Shown piece after piece: positions 36,343-45,943 of a DNA stretch of 64,000 nucleotides. Each line of letters starts with the position of its first letter. The stretch's first letter is position 1. The notes under the pieces are model-generated. The model worked only from the letters and a program-made list of their open reading frames with translations. It searched no databases and was not told the origin of the DNA. Source of the DNA: Opitutales bacterium UBA5694 (GTDB taxonomy: Bacteria > Verrucomicrobiota > Verrucomicrobiia > Opitutales > Opitutaceae); the NCBI GenBank assembly GCA_002420185.1, contig DIHO01000020.1:164453-228452 (forward strand). Direction: 5' to 3'. The translations under genes and the position numbers were made by a program.

Positions 36343-37290
36343 ATGAAAGTGAATCGTCTCCTAACAATATTTTCCATCCTCAGCATCACTCTCTACACAT
36401 TCGCGGCTCATGCCGATAAAACTAAAGTCCTCTTTGTGGCAGGTAAAAAGAGTCACGGGTACTTTGCTCATGAGCATAATGCCGGATCTCTGCTATTAGC
36501 TAAATCACTCAACTCCAGCGGATTAGAATTTGACGCATCGGTCTACCACAATCCAGAGAATTCCGGCTGGCCCCAAGACAAATCTCTCCTCGAAGGGATC
36601 AAAGCCGTAGTCATTTACTGCGATGGAGGAGAAAAGCACGTCGCCAATAATCACGTGGGTACCATCGACGCTCTCCAAGCCAAGGGGGTTGGAGTCGGTT
36701 GTCTGCACTATGGAGTCGAAACGGTCGACGGAGCGCCGGGTGATGCGTTCCTACGGTGGATAGGCGCATACTACCAGCTCTACAAATCGGTCAACCCGCA
36801 CTGGACACCTGAATTCGAAAAGCTTCCTGATCATCCCGTCGCTAATGGGGTTGAGCCGTTTTCAATCAATGACGAATGGTACTTCAACATGCGATTCCGA
36901 AAAGGCATGGAAGGAGTCACTCCTATTCTTTCCGCGGTTCCCCCAATCGATCTGCTACCAGAAAAGGACCACCACCACAATTCGACTCCAGATGGCCGAG
37001 CTGCGGTTGCGAGAAGAGACCTGCAACACGTCATGTGGGTGTCGGAAAACGAGAATGGAAGCCGAGGCTTTGGGTTTACTGGCGGTCATTGGCATGACAA
37101 CTGGTTGGACGACAATCTACGCAAAGTCGTGTTGAATGCTATTGGATGGATCGCTAAAAAGGAGATTCCTCAAGACGGTATTCCTTCAATCACCCCTACC
37201 TTGGAAGAGCTTAAGCGGAACCAGGACTACCCTCCCAATCCCTCTAAGATTAGGGAGGACCGCTACGCGGATATCAGGAGAAAAAAATGA
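36343..37290 (+). CDS. Secreted ThuA-like domain protein
   Basis: The 315 residues begin with a signal peptide (LLTIFSILSITLYTFAAHA). The ThuA fold (class I glutamine amidotransferase-like) is seen in KVLFVAGKKSHGYFAHEH, VVIYCDGGEKH, GVGVGCLHYGVE and GFTGGHWHDNWLDDN near the end. ThuA proteins are linked to trehalose or other sugar utilisation in rhizobia, but the activity is not established. It lies 58 bases after larC in the same orientation and might share its transcript. Verrucomicrobial and planctomycetal genomes carry many such secreted copies. Confidence 0.88.
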   Translation: MKVNRLLTIFSILSITLYTFAAHADKTKVLFVAGKKSHGYFAHEHNAGSLLLAKSLNSSGLEFDASVYHNPENSGWPQDKSLLEGIKAVVIYCDGGEKHVANNHVGTIDALQAKGVGVGCLHYGVETVDGAPGDAFLRWIGAYYQLYKSVNPHWTPEFEKLPDHPVANGVEPFSINDEWYFNMRFRKGMEGVTPILSAVPPIDLLPEKDHHHNSTPDGRAAVARRDLQHVMWVSENENGSRGFGFTGGHWHDNWLDDNLRKVVLNAIGWIAKKEIPQDGIPSITPTLEELKRNQDYPPNPSKIREDRYADIRRKK

Positions 37291-37618
37291 TCGTACCCAT
37301 TTTCTCCGTTAAGCCTTGAATTTAAAATGGAAACCAGACGCAACCCTCTCCAAGTGTCGTATCGTCCGTCATAGTTGTCTACGAACTGATCTTATAAAGT
37401 CGAATCCGGCAGCAAAAACTCCTTTCAACGAAGAGTCAAATTGCAAGGCAATACCCTACTTTGGAAGCTCTTGTAATATCTGCTATCGCAGAGGGCACAT
37501 ACTGCTCAAGTTGTGCAGTCTTACTTGGAGGAGATATCAGCTGAAATCCCTTTCGGAACTATGGTTCTTCAAGCGGCAAACACCACCCAGAGAACTTTAA
37601 AAACTAGGACCGCATAGA
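37291..37618. other. Convergent intergenic region with no supported gene
   Basis: Stops of the ThuA gene and the SDR gene face each other across 328 bases. Several short open frames exist but none shows a recognisable motif or a credible start, and no hairpin with a T-run stands out. I see no repeat or RNA gene. Confidence 0.5.
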
Positions 37619-38413
37619 TCAAAGCCTAGGGATAGTCAGTCCCCCATCCACCATAAACACTTGTCCCGTTGAATACGGAAAATCGCCTCGAGCTAGCGAC
37701 GCTACTGTCTTTGCCACATCTTCAGGATAACCCCAGCGCTTGGTGACGCAAAGACCTTCTCCGATCAGCTTGTCATACTTCTCGGTCACCGCGGGTGAAG
37801 CGGTCATATCAGTTTTAGTTACTCCGGGACGAATTTCGTACACTGGGATATCAAATTCACCCATACGGGCTGCGAAAAGCTGGGTGACCATACTCAGGCC
37901 TGCTTTAGCAATGCAGTACTCACCACGATTTACCGACACGACCGTTGCTGAGATCGAGGAAATATTCACGATTGCTCCCGAAAAGCTTTCGTCCTGCCTC
38001 TTTGCCTCCACCATGTCGTTAGCAACGAGCTGGGTTAGAAAGAAAGCACCTTTCAAGTTTGTATCGACGACGAAGTTGTAGTTCTCCTCCGTCGTCTCCA
38101 GAATATCCAGACGCTGCTTGGGAGCCACGCCGGCATTGTTGACGAGCAGATTTAATGTCCCGCCTGGAGCAGACCGTACTATCTTGATGATCGATTCACG
38201 ACCCTCAGTCGAACCAATGTCGCCTTGTGCGTAGGCAACGTCAACCCCCTTTGATCGGATTAAATCGAGCTCATCTCGAACAGTATTCTCAGATCTTATA
38301 CCATTCAGTATAAGATTCCAACCTTCATCCGCTAGGGATTGAGCAATTCCGAAACCTATTCCTCTTGTACCGCCCGTTACTAGAGCAGTTTTACTATTCA
38401 CTTTTGCCTTCAT
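37619..38413 (-). CDS. Short-chain dehydrogenase/reductase (3-ketoacyl-ACP-reductase-like)
   Basis: The 264 residues form a classical SDR. TALVTGGTRGIGFGIA is the dinucleotide loop, LLVNNAGVA the core strand, and the catalytic Ser, Tyr and Lys lie in IVNISSISA and YCIAKAGLS. The ending TGQVFMVDGGLTIPRL is typical. It is often annotated FabG-like in Verrucomicrobia, but next to a GH88, an isomerase and a Gfo/Idh/MocA enzyme a sugar-acid dehydrogenase, such as a KduD-like role, is more likely. A terminator hairpin separates it from the upstream Gfo/Idh/MocA gene. Confidence 0.88.
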   Translation of the reverse strand: MKAKVNSKTALVTGGTRGIGFGIAQSLADEGWNLILNGIRSENTVRDELDLIRSKGVDVAYAQGDIGSTEGRESIIKIVRSAPGGTLNLLVNNAGVAPKQRLDILETTEENYNFVVDTNLKGAFFLTQLVANDMVEAKRQDESFSGAIVNISSISATVVSVNRGEYCIAKAGLSMVTQLFAARMGEFDIPVYEIRPGVTKTDMTASPAVTEKYDKLIGEGLCVTKRWGYPEDVAKTVASLARGDFPYSTGQVFMVDGGLTIPRL

Positions 38414-38442
38414 AACTTTCTTCAGTTATTGTTTTTAACAAT

Positions 38443-38478
38443 ATACAAAACAACGGGCTTGGAAAGGACCCAAGCCCG
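38443..38478 (-). terminator. Rho-independent terminator of the GH88 operon
   Basis: On the minus strand a perfect 9-bp stem (38454-38462 with 38470-38478; arm CGGGCTTGG) is followed by TTGTTTTGT. It lies 11 bases past the stop of the Gfo/Idh/MocA gene and before the SDR gene. Confidence 0.85.
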
Positions 38479-38489
38479 CAACCAGTTTT

Positions 38490-39644
38490 CTACAAATCTG
38501 GAACATCGAGCCACTTGCGCTCTTCCCAGCTTTGCATACCAAGTTCAGCTAGTTGTACTCCTTTTGCTCCTTCAAGTAGTGTAAAACGGAAGGGCGTATC
38601 CAGCACCACGTGCTTTAAATACATTTCCCACTGAACCTTGAAAGCGTTGTCGTAAACTTCCTGATTGGGTACCTCGGACCAGTCCTTGTAAAAATCGATA
38701 GGCTGATCGATATCAGGATTCCAAATCGGCTTCGGCGTATTCGCATAATGCTGTATATGACATTCCCGCAAACCTGCAACCGCGGAACCTAGCTCGCCAT
38801 CTACATGTAGCGTTAGCAAATCGTCTCTGCGGACGCGAGTGCACCAAGAAGAGTTGAAGTTAACGACAATTTCGCCATGGGGCCCGTCGATCTCAAACAT
38901 TGAATAGGCCGCGTCATCCGCCGTACATGCATAGCGGTTTCCACTTTCGTCGATGCGATGACTGATGTGTGTCGCTCCACGGCAACTAACGGCCTTCACG
39001 GGTCCAAAGAGGTTGTCGAGAACGTATCTCCAATGACATAGCATGTCGATCATGATTCCACCACCGTCTTCCTTGCGGTAGTTCCAGGAAGGTCGCTGGG
39101 CTGGAATCGTGTCTCCTTCAAATACCCAGTATCCAAAATCTCCAGTGACTGAAAATATGCGTCCTAAGTAGCCTTTTTCGATCGCTCGCTTCAATTTAAC
39201 CAATCCAGGAAGCCAGAGCTTGTCCTGAACCACCCCACTCTTAACACCCTTGTCGACGCAAAAGTTGTGTAAGTCAATCGCGGTCTGCGTATCCACTGCA
39301 GTTGGTTTTTCGCAGTAGACGTGTTTTCCTGCTTTCGCTGCCGCTTTTACGGCATCCGCCCGCCTCAAAGTGGTTTGAGCATCGAAATAGATGGAAAACT
39401 CTGGATCTGCCATAACCCTTTCCAAATCGGTAGTCCATCGATCGATACCAGATCGGGCTGACAATTCCTTGAGTTTAGTTTCGTTCCTTCCAACTAGAAT
39501 GGGGATGGGCATAATCGTCTCTTCAGGGTTCACCAAAACGCCCCCCTGTTTGATAATTTCGACGATCGATCGCATGAGATGCTGATTCGTGCCCATGCGG
39601 CCAGTAACGCCGTTCATTATTATACCTACTTTGTGAGTTTTCAT
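38490..39644 (-). CDS. Gfo/Idh/MocA family oxidoreductase
   Basis: A 384-residue protein. The N-terminus KVGIIMNGVTGRMGTNQHL is an NAD(P)-binding loop resembling that of dihydrodipicolinate-reductase-like members. VYCEKPTAVDTQ is the EKP motif with its lysine, and GGGIMIDMLCHWRYVLDNL opens the substrate domain with the usual His. It is the last gene of a leftward operon after a TIM-barrel isomerase and a GH88, so it probably oxidises or reduces a sugar released from a uronate-containing polysaccharide. No signal peptide; cytoplasmic. Confidence 0.9.
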   Translation of the reverse strand: MKTHKVGIIMNGVTGRMGTNQHLMRSIVEIIKQGGVLVNPEETIMPIPILVGRNETKLKELSARSGIDRWTTDLERVMADPEFSIYFDAQTTLRRADAVKAAAKAGKHVYCEKPTAVDTQTAIDLHNFCVDKGVKSGVVQDKLWLPGLVKLKRAIEKGYLGRIFSVTGDFGYWVFEGDTIPAQRPSWNYRKEDGGGIMIDMLCHWRYVLDNLFGPVKAVSCRGATHISHRIDESGNRYACTADDAAYSMFEIDGPHGEIVVNFNSSWCTRVRRDDLLTLHVDGELGSAVAGLRECHIQHYANTPKPIWNPDIDQPIDFYKDWSEVPNQEVYDNAFKVQWEMYLKHVVLDTPFRFTLLEGAKGVQLAELGMQSWEERKWLDVPDL

Positions 39645-39670
39645 AATATTTAATCGTTAAGTTTCTCTCT

Positions 39671-40495
39671 CTAGGAAAGCGATTTGTAAGCGTCTATTAT
39701 TTGATACAGATAATCGTCTTGATCCATAGCCCAGTAATTGTTGGAAAAGATCTCTACTTCTTCGTATCCGGAAAACCCTGTCTCATTCACCCATCGACGT
39801 ATTCCAGAAATATCGATAACACCCTCTCCCATAAGCCCCCGATCATTAAGCATGTCTTGAGGCAAATCTTTCCAATCGCAGATGTGAAAGGAGAAAAGAC
39901 GGTTTTTCTCACCCGCGATCTTAATTTCTTCCTCTAGTCGATCGTCCCACCAAATGTGGAAGACGTCCGCGGTAATCCCCAAATGGGAATGCCCCACTTC
40001 ATCACAGATCGCATTAGCTTGGGACATGGTGTTCACCGCACTGCGACTGTCAGCGTACATGGGATGGAGAGGCTCTATTCCTAGTTTTACTCCCGCATCC
40101 GATGCATGTTGAATCGTCGCTGCGATTCCCTCGGTTATTTGCTTCCTCGATTCGAAAAGCGATTGTCCTGGAGTGGCACCACAAACGAGAACGACGAGGG
40201 GGGCTCCCATTGCAGCGGCTTCATCAATGATCCGCTTGTTGTCGTCGACCGCCTTCAGTCGTCCCGCACCTTCCAGTGCGGTGTAAAATCCTCCTCGAAC
40301 GTAGCTGACAACATCGATCCCTTCACTGCGAAACATTTCTCCCGCAGCACGGTGTCCGTCTTCAAAAGACGCCGCAGCATCCTGCCAAACCGAAATTCCA
40401 GCTACGCCAGCCGCTGCGTACTTAGCCGCAGCTTCCCTTAAGCTCCATGGCTTGGTCGTTATACTATGTATACACAATTTAGATAAATCTGACAT
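39671..40495 (-). CDS. Sugar phosphate isomerase/epimerase family protein
   Basis: The 274 residues form a TIM barrel of the AP-endonuclease-2 family. VKLGIEPLHPMYADSRSAV carries the first metal glutamate, LGITADVFHIWWDD the Asp and His, SFHICDWKDL the next His, and GYEEVEIFSNNYW the last glutamate. This is a full divalent-metal site, so it is probably active. It lies 16 bases after the GH88-like gene and 26 before the Gfo/Idh/MocA gene, which together suggest isomerisation and oxidation of a sugar set free by the hydrolase. Confidence 0.88.
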   Translation of the reverse strand: MSDLSKLCIHSITTKPWSLREAAAKYAAAGVAGISVWQDAAASFEDGHRAAGEMFRSEGIDVVSYVRGGFYTALEGAGRLKAVDDNKRIIDEAAAMGAPLVVLVCGATPGQSLFESRKQITEGIAATIQHASDAGVKLGIEPLHPMYADSRSAVNTMSQANAICDEVGHSHLGITADVFHIWWDDRLEEEIKIAGEKNRLFSFHICDWKDLPQDMLNDRGLMGEGVIDISGIRRWVNETGFSGYEEVEIFSNNYWAMDQDDYLYQIIDAYKSLS

Positions 40496-40511
40496 AATAT
40501 CGTTTCAGAAA

Positions 40512-41891
40512 TTATTGGTTCAGACACCCAAAAAAGGTGTAATAGGAATCATTCCGAATCTCTCGCTGCAGCAAGAGGGCGGCCTCCCGGATGTGGTAGT
40601 CACCCCATTGGCTCGATTCGCCACAGGCAATCTTCTCCTCCTCAGGCACGTTGTCCCAACCATTGGGCTCATGATAGATGGAGTGCAAAAGTAGCCCTTG
40701 ATGCCCGCTATTTTCGCTCAAGTATGGAGCAGCTAAAAGCGAACGCATACTGGTAAGTCCAGCACTCCAGTACTTCGATCCTTCCTTTGTATCCAGCCCC
40801 AGATAACGGCCTAGACGCAGCAATCCTTGGGCGCCTATGGCAGCCGCAGTACTATCGATGGGTTCCCACTCATTGTAAGGATCAGATACTCGATCTCTCC
40901 ACTCACCCAATCGGTGCAATTGAGGAGCCCCACTATCCCAGTAGGGAATCCCGTCGATCGGCGTATTCTCGATAAACCAGTCGCAGGTTGCTTTAGCTCC
41001 TTTCAAGCAGGTTTCCTTAAAAACTGCTTTGCCTCCAAAAGTTTCAAACTGCTCATCTGGGAGTGTGTCTATGAACTCGAGTTCCTCCGCGAAACCAACC
41101 ATCGCCCAGGACAAACCGCGTGTCCATGTCGTGAACCCGCTAAATCCCTGCTGGGCATTTGGACAGCGATAGCGTCCATCATTGGTGTTAAAAACACTTT
41201 CGTGAGCGGTCCGTCCCCACTCGTCGTATTTATCTCGGCCCTCCCCATAATACACACTGTACTTGGCGGTAGCGTTGATGTGGTCGATTGCTCTGCCAAG
41301 CAGGCTAATCGGAGAGTCATTCTCGCTCATGAGAACATGCCCCAAAGCGTGGGCCACCATCACAATGCGGCAACTGCGAATGGTATCTACGAACAAACTA
41401 TGCGGCCCATTGAAAGAATAGATATAGCCACCTCCTTCATGAATTGTCGACCAACGGCTTGCTTGCACCGCTCCCGAAACCTTCAGTGCCAACTCGCAAA
41501 AATCGCGTTCGGCCTGTGGCCCCTGGGCCTTCCCTTCGTTAAGCAAGCGCAACCAGTTGCCATAGCAGCTCAAGTTATTGAAACCATGGTCATGTACACC
41601 CACGTGGCTCACGTGAGTTGCCATGCGCTCTACCGTAAGTGTTTTCCCCAGCTCAAAGAATCGCTCGTCGCCAGTAGCATCGAACTGTAGGAACGATGAC
41701 CCATAAACGAAGCCCTCCGTCCACTCAGTCCATCCGCGAGTGGTGTATTTGCCATTTACCGTGGTGACCGGTGAGCCGTTCGACATGTCGTACTCATTTT
41801 CAATGAGATCAATCTTATGTCCTGACAACTCCCAGAACTGATCCAGTTGCCCTTTCAATGATTCGGGTGTAATCGTAGTGTCAATTTTCAT
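40512..41891 (-). CDS. Glycoside hydrolase family 88-like unsaturated uronyl hydrolase
   Basis: A 459-residue (alpha/alpha)6-barrel protein. Matching GH88 features are TRGWTEWTEGFVYGSSFLQFDA, the FNNLSCYGNWLRLL region, FSGFTTWTRGLSWAMVGFA, PYWDSGAP, and the final SQWGDYHIREAALLL. GH88 enzymes hydrate unsaturated glucuronyl or galacturonyl groups left by polysaccharide lyases, which releases 5-keto-4-deoxyuronate. There is no signal peptide, so it acts on imported oligosaccharides. It follows the XRE-cupin regulator by 8 bases. The downstream products of such sugars would feed eda and kdgK at 46775-48660. Confidence 0.8.
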   Translation of the reverse strand: MKIDTTITPESLKGQLDQFWELSGHKIDLIENEYDMSNGSPVTTVNGKYTTRGWTEWTEGFVYGSSFLQFDATGDERFFELGKTLTVERMATHVSHVGVHDHGFNNLSCYGNWLRLLNEGKAQGPQAERDFCELALKVSGAVQASRWSTIHEGGGYIYSFNGPHSLFVDTIRSCRIVMVAHALGHVLMSENDSPISLLGRAIDHINATAKYSVYYGEGRDKYDEWGRTAHESVFNTNDGRYRCPNAQQGFSGFTTWTRGLSWAMVGFAEELEFIDTLPDEQFETFGGKAVFKETCLKGAKATCDWFIENTPIDGIPYWDSGAPQLHRLGEWRDRVSDPYNEWEPIDSTAAAIGAQGLLRLGRYLGLDTKEGSKYWSAGLTSMRSLLAAPYLSENSGHQGLLLHSIYHEPNGWDNVPEEEKIACGESSQWGDYHIREAALLLQREIRNDSYYTFFGCLNQ

Positions 41892-41899
41892 ACCAAATT

Positions 41900-42457
41900 C
41901 TAATAGCGTTTATCTTTTCTAATGTGCACGATCATGAACTGGCAGTCTTCGAGCACCTCATAGCCGTGCTCTTGAATCGCATCGAACTGGATACTCTGCC
42001 CTTTCGACAAGACTTGGGTTTCCTGGGGAAGCGTGACGCAAAGTGCCCCTTTCAAAACCCAGCAAATTTCATGGTCGTCGTGGTGAATCTCAGGCTTGGA
42101 AATGCTCGCTCCACTCTTCGCTTCTCCAAGCAGGCAGTTTGCATTCGCATACCGCACTGCCTCAAACGTGAATCCCTCAGACGAGTAGATTTCAGACTCT
42201 TTTCGATTGGAAAGAGGCGCTTCGGCCAAGGTCATCAAGTCGGTGGCCCGCATTCCAAACACTCGTCCTATTTTGTAAAGCGTCTCCACCTCCGCTTGAG
42301 ACTGGTTTCTTTCGAGCTTAGAGATAACTGCGATTGACACCCCGCTAGCTTGGGAGAGGTCATTCAATGTCATCTCCGCCCGCTTGCGGATCTCTCTCAA
42401 AACAGAGAAATCAAACATCGGCAATGCACTGGGCTCTTCCAAAAGGACGATAGACAT
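41900..42457 (-). CDS. XRE family regulator with C-terminal cupin domain
   Basis: ATG at 42457 gives 185 residues; the frame could begin at a TTG at 42499. An XRE helix-turn-helix occupies about 20-75 (REIRKRAEMTLNDLSQASGV, then AVISKLERNQSQAEVETLYKI). A cupin barrel follows (EIHHDDHEICWVLKGALCV, LSKGQSIQFDAIQEHGYEV), which normally binds a small ligand. HTH-cupin regulators control local metabolic operons. As the first gene of the GH88 operon it likely regulates its own transcript in response to a sugar or sugar acid. Confidence 0.87.
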   Translation of the reverse strand: MSIVLLEEPSALPMFDFSVLREIRKRAEMTLNDLSQASGVSIAVISKLERNQSQAEVETLYKIGRVFGMRATDLMTLAEAPLSNRKESEIYSSEGFTFEAVRYANANCLLGEAKSGASISKPEIHHDDHEICWVLKGALCVTLPQETQVLSKGQSIQFDAIQEHGYEVLEDCQFMIVHIRKDKRY

Positions 42458-42767
42458 AGGAGATCGTTTGCTCTCAATATTTTTCTCTAGCAAGTACAAA
42501 CTATAATTATTTTAGCTGCTGAGAAAACTTTTTAACGCAAACGACTACTCAAAAAACTCCTCAACAACCCCGTTTATCCCATCAAACCGTGGCTAAACTT
42601 TTACGCACACGCCTACATTGGTAAAAATTAATGACCTAGGTTCACGGACTCAAAAACTTTTTCCCTAACTCCCCCCCAGGCAAGTACGAACGAAATAAAA
42701 AGACCCGTCTCACGCAGAAGACGGAACAGTCCAAGAAACCGTTCCTTTCATAGCCTGTATATCGAAT
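42458..42767. other. Intergenic region between the XRE-cupin regulator and xylA
   Basis: The 310 bases hold the promoter region of the leftward GH88 operon and the xylA terminator near 42693-42724. No gene is supported. Confidence 0.6.
42693..42724 (-). terminator. Rho-independent terminator after xylA
   Basis: On the minus strand CCGTCT (complement of 42719-42724) pairs with AGACGG (complement of 42705-42710) across an 8-base loop and is followed by GTCTTTTTATTT. It lies 43 bases past the xylA stop. Confidence 0.8.
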
Positions 42768-44096
42768 TTAGATGAAATCATTCAAAATTTGCTCGTAGCG
42801 CTCTTGTTTGCCACTTTTTTGCTGTGGCTCACCGCCCGTGCTTCCGATCGCGTAGACGTCTTCAAGAGAAAGTTCACCCTTTTCAAAGCGAGCCCCATCT
42901 CCGCCATCGAAGCTACCATAGCGCTCTTGCTTCAAGGCTGGCAACTTTGACTTGTTGAGAATCTTGTCAGCAACCAAAGCCGCTCGAGCAAAAGCATCCA
43001 TACCCGCAATGTGGGCTATGAAGATATCTTCCAGATCCGTCGAGTTACGGCGAGTCTTAGCGTCGAAATTCACGCCGCCACCTTTAAAACCGCCCGCATT
43101 GAGCACAACCAGCATCGCCTCAGTCAGCTCGCTCAAATTCATGGGGAACTGGTCGGTATCCCAACCATTTTGATAATCTCCACGGTTCGCATCCATACTG
43201 CCAAGCAGCCCAGCATCGGCAGCCATACGCAACTCATGATCGAAAGTATGCCCTGCTAACGTGGCGTGATTTACTTCTACATTGAGAGAAAAATCCTGCA
43301 AAAGGTCGTGCTCACGCAAGAAGCCGATCACAGTTTCAACGTCGAAATCATACTGATGCTTCGAGGGCTCCGCTGGTTTCGGCTCAATAAAGAACTGACC
43401 CTTGAATCCCTGCCCACGAGCATAGTCCCGAGCCATTGTAAGCATACGAGCCAGATGAGCTTTTTCACGCTTGGTGTCCGTATTCAGCAGGGACATGTAA
43501 CCTTCGCGACCACCCCAGAAAACATAGTTCTCTCCTCCCAAGGCAATGGTCGCGTCTATCGCGTTCTTCAACTGTGCACCGGCATATGCGACCGTGCTAA
43601 AATCTGGATTAGTAGCCGCCCCATTCATGTAACGCGGGTTGCTGAAAAGATTAGCCGTTCCCCAAAGCAGCTTTACGCCTGAAGCAGCTTGCTTCTCTTT
43701 GGCGTAGTCTACAATCGCGCTCAGATTTGCTTCAGACTCTTTGAAACTCTCCCCCTCTTCAACTAAGTCGAAGTCGTGGAAGCAGTAATAAGACACCCCC
43801 ATTTTTGTTATGAATTCGAATGCGGCATCCATCTTGTGCTTAGCTCGCGACACGGCATCTGCTCCGTCTGCCCAAGGGAATAATTTCGTACCCGGGCCAA
43901 AGGGGTCGCCTCCCGTTCCGCAGAAGGTATGCCAATAGGCGATCGCGAAACGGAACAATTCTTTCATGGATTTTCCCCCAATTTCCTTACCGGGGTTGTA
44001 CCATTTAAACGCTAGCGGGTTGTCGCTATCGCGACCTTCGTAGGCAATTTTTCCTATTCCTTGAAAGTACTCTCTGTCTCCTTTGATAATGCTCAT
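42768..44096 (-). CDS. xylA: Xylose isomerase
   Basis: A 442-residue class II XylA. The opening YFQGIGKIAYEGRDSDNPL and the FRFAIAYWHTFCGTGGDPFG segment are typical. YYCFHDFDLVEEG gives the catalytic His and Asp, FIEPKPAEPSKHQYDFDVET and NVEVNHATLAGHTFDHEL carry the metal glutamates and histidine, and GSMDANRGDYQNGWDTDQFP the metal aspartates. It converts D-xylose to D-xylulose in the cytoplasm. A divergent AraC regulator starts 280 bases away. No xylulokinase is in the window. Confidence 0.95.
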   Translation of the reverse strand: MSIIKGDREYFQGIGKIAYEGRDSDNPLAFKWYNPGKEIGGKSMKELFRFAIAYWHTFCGTGGDPFGPGTKLFPWADGADAVSRAKHKMDAAFEFITKMGVSYYCFHDFDLVEEGESFKESEANLSAIVDYAKEKQAASGVKLLWGTANLFSNPRYMNGAATNPDFSTVAYAGAQLKNAIDATIALGGENYVFWGGREGYMSLLNTDTKREKAHLARMLTMARDYARGQGFKGQFFIEPKPAEPSKHQYDFDVETVIGFLREHDLLQDFSLNVEVNHATLAGHTFDHELRMAADAGLLGSMDANRGDYQNGWDTDQFPMNLSELTEAMLVVLNAGGFKGGGVNFDAKTRRNSTDLEDIFIAHIAGMDAFARAALVADKILNKSKLPALKQERYGSFDGGDGARFEKGELSLEDVYAIGSTGGEPQQKSGKQERYEQILNDFI

Positions 44097-44375
44097 TTGA
44101 TTTCAGTAATCGTGGTTTAATAGAAATGGACAGCCATCAAAACAGACCGACCGCTTCGAGGAAGCGAAAATAATTTCGCAATCTTCTCTGTGATTTAATT
44201 ATGGCAGGGTTCGATTCCATATAACCTTAACCATTTTCTCAAATTATAGCATAATATGCCCATTGTTGTTTGACGATGCATGTACTTTGTTTTGGATACT
44301 CAAGACAACTTAAAGCATAGCGTACATTTTCCATTCCACAAAAACTAGCACGATCGTATTTCAAAGGAACATCGA

Positions 44376-45287
44376 ATGACCGGAATCCTAGCCGAGGGAA
44401 GGAACTACTTTGAAGACGCGGCTTACCCCATTACGGCCAGGCACGTCATCACTTCCTCCTCGAAAGAACCCTCACACGAGCACGATCTGACTGAGGTTAA
44501 GCACGCCCACGACTTTTGCGAGCTCGTCCTCATTGTGGGCGGAACCGCTCAGCACTGGCTCAATGGTGATGAGTTTCCTGTCGTCGCGGGCGATGTCTTT
44601 TTACTCCAGGGAATGCAAGACCACTACTTCCACAATCGGGATCGACTCGAAATGATCAATGTCATGTACGATCCCGAGCAGATCGAGCTGCCAGAGAACC
44701 GCCTCCTGAAAATTCCGGGATACTGCGCCCTTTTTCTCCTAGAGCCAGTATTCAGGAAGCAACACCGTTTCTCAAGCCGACTGCACCTTGAGCGACTATC
44801 CCTTTCTCGGGCTGAGCGAATCGCCCTAGAAATGGTCGGGGAAGTTGAACACCGAAGAGACGGATATGAATCCGCCTTGCTCGGTAAACTCATAGATCTA
44901 GTAGTCTTTCTCTCTCGATCCTACCAGGAAACCCAATCGGAGTCCAATCGCTCGGCCGCCCTCCTTCGAGTAGGTTCCGTCATTAGCAGTATGGAGCAGG
45001 ATTACGCCCGGGACTGGAAGTTGGATGATTTCATTGAAATGTCTCGTTTGTCCCGTAGCCATTTCATGCGCACTTTTACCAAAGCAACTGGCTTGCCGCC
45101 CTTCGAATACCTGATCCAGCTCAGGCTACAAAATGCTATGCGCCTTCTTTGCAACTCTAGGCTGACCGTATCTCAAATAGCGTTCGAGGTAGGTTTCAAT
45201 GACAGCAACTATTTCACCCGTCAGTTCTCCAAAAGGAAAGGTGCGTCTCCTATGGCCTATCGAAAGTCGTTTGGCTCGGATTTATGA
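44376..45287 (+). CDS. AraC family regulator with N-terminal cupin
   Basis: A 303-residue AraC/XylS-type regulator of the RhaS/RhaR style. The cupin ligand domain covers about 40-110 (EVKHAHDFCELVLIVGG, VVAGDVFLLQGMQDHYF). The double helix-turn-helix is at about 195-300 (LDDFIEMSRLSRSHFMRTF, then VGFNDSNYFTRQF). AAGGA precedes the ATG. It is divergent from xylA, so the likely target is the xylA promoter with xylose or another pentose as effector. Inverted ATGTAC and GTACAT words at 44280-44285 and 44322-44327 in the shared region could be binding sites. Confidence 0.88.
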   Translation: MTGILAEGRNYFEDAAYPITARHVITSSSKEPSHEHDLTEVKHAHDFCELVLIVGGTAQHWLNGDEFPVVAGDVFLLQGMQDHYFHNRDRLEMINVMYDPEQIELPENRLLKIPGYCALFLLEPVFRKQHRFSSRLHLERLSLSRAERIALEMVGEVEHRRDGYESALLGKLIDLVVFLSRSYQETQSESNRSAALLRVGSVISSMEQDYARDWKLDDFIEMSRLSRSHFMRTFTKATGLPPFEYLIQLRLQNAMRLLCNSRLTVSQIAFEVGFNDSNYFTRQFSKRKGASPMAYRKSFGSDL

Positions 45288-45456
45288 AACTGTGTTCGTG
45301 GTTTTACGGATGCCACCTGAAATCACACTACGCAATCATCGTCGCTTCAGCCAGAACTACTAAGCTATCTACGAAATTAACCTAATTCACATTGAATTCT
45401 ATTAAGCCATTTCAGTTTCTCCGATTCACCTACTGAATGAGCCACACCACCCTTGA

Positions 45457-45909
45457 AGCACCTCCAATTTTCCCTTTTTCAACGCAATTGCCTGTGGGCT
45501 CAGCTTGGCTTTGAATTTCGCCAGCGAGGAGTCTCTAACCACTAAGGTCAGCGATAAGGCCTTTCTCCAATCTGTCCAATCGAGCGAGCAAAGACCTCCG
45601 ATCGGAGCTTTTTTTGCGACTATCATCAAATCCCAAGAGCAAATCGAATTTCTCGCGGGACACAAAGGGTACGTGGATCTCTTCAAAGAAATGGAAGGCT
45701 TTCGCAACACCCTTAAACAGACCTCGACCGTTCTCCCAGCACACGAAAGGCAGCGAGCAGCTCGTTTCATAGCGGCTTCGCTATCCCTCGGGGAACTTTC
45801 CAAAGCGGTTCGCTCGTCCATGTAAAACGAACAGGACGAACAGCTTTTCAACGCTCCGGACAAGCTGAAACAACTACTCGTACAAGTCGAAACTCTCATT
45901 AGTCCATAG
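45457..45909 (+). pseudogene. Unidentified coding remnant with an in-frame stop
   Basis: One frame from 45457 to 45909 is open except for a TAA at 45823-45825. The 122 or so codons before it and the 27 after it read as ordinary protein (LPAHERQRAARFIAASLSLG before, NAPDKLKQLLVQVETLISP after). There is no ATG at a sensible place; a TTG at 45505 could start a 106-codon version. I do not recognise the family. A nonsense-broken gene is my preferred reading; a small active gene is the alternative. Confidence 0.35.
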
Positions 45910-45943
45910 GAGCTCGCCCAGGCTTAGGCCTTTCGGGAATCGG

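Noticed and set aside
37316..37600. 94-codon open frame in the intergenic region after ThuA
   Set aside because: No motif and no plausible start; neighbouring frames read equally well, so no gene is supported.
45426..45899. Minus-strand frame of 157 codons
   Set aside because: Serine- and cysteine-heavy composition typical of an antisense shadow of the plus-strand coding-like frame.
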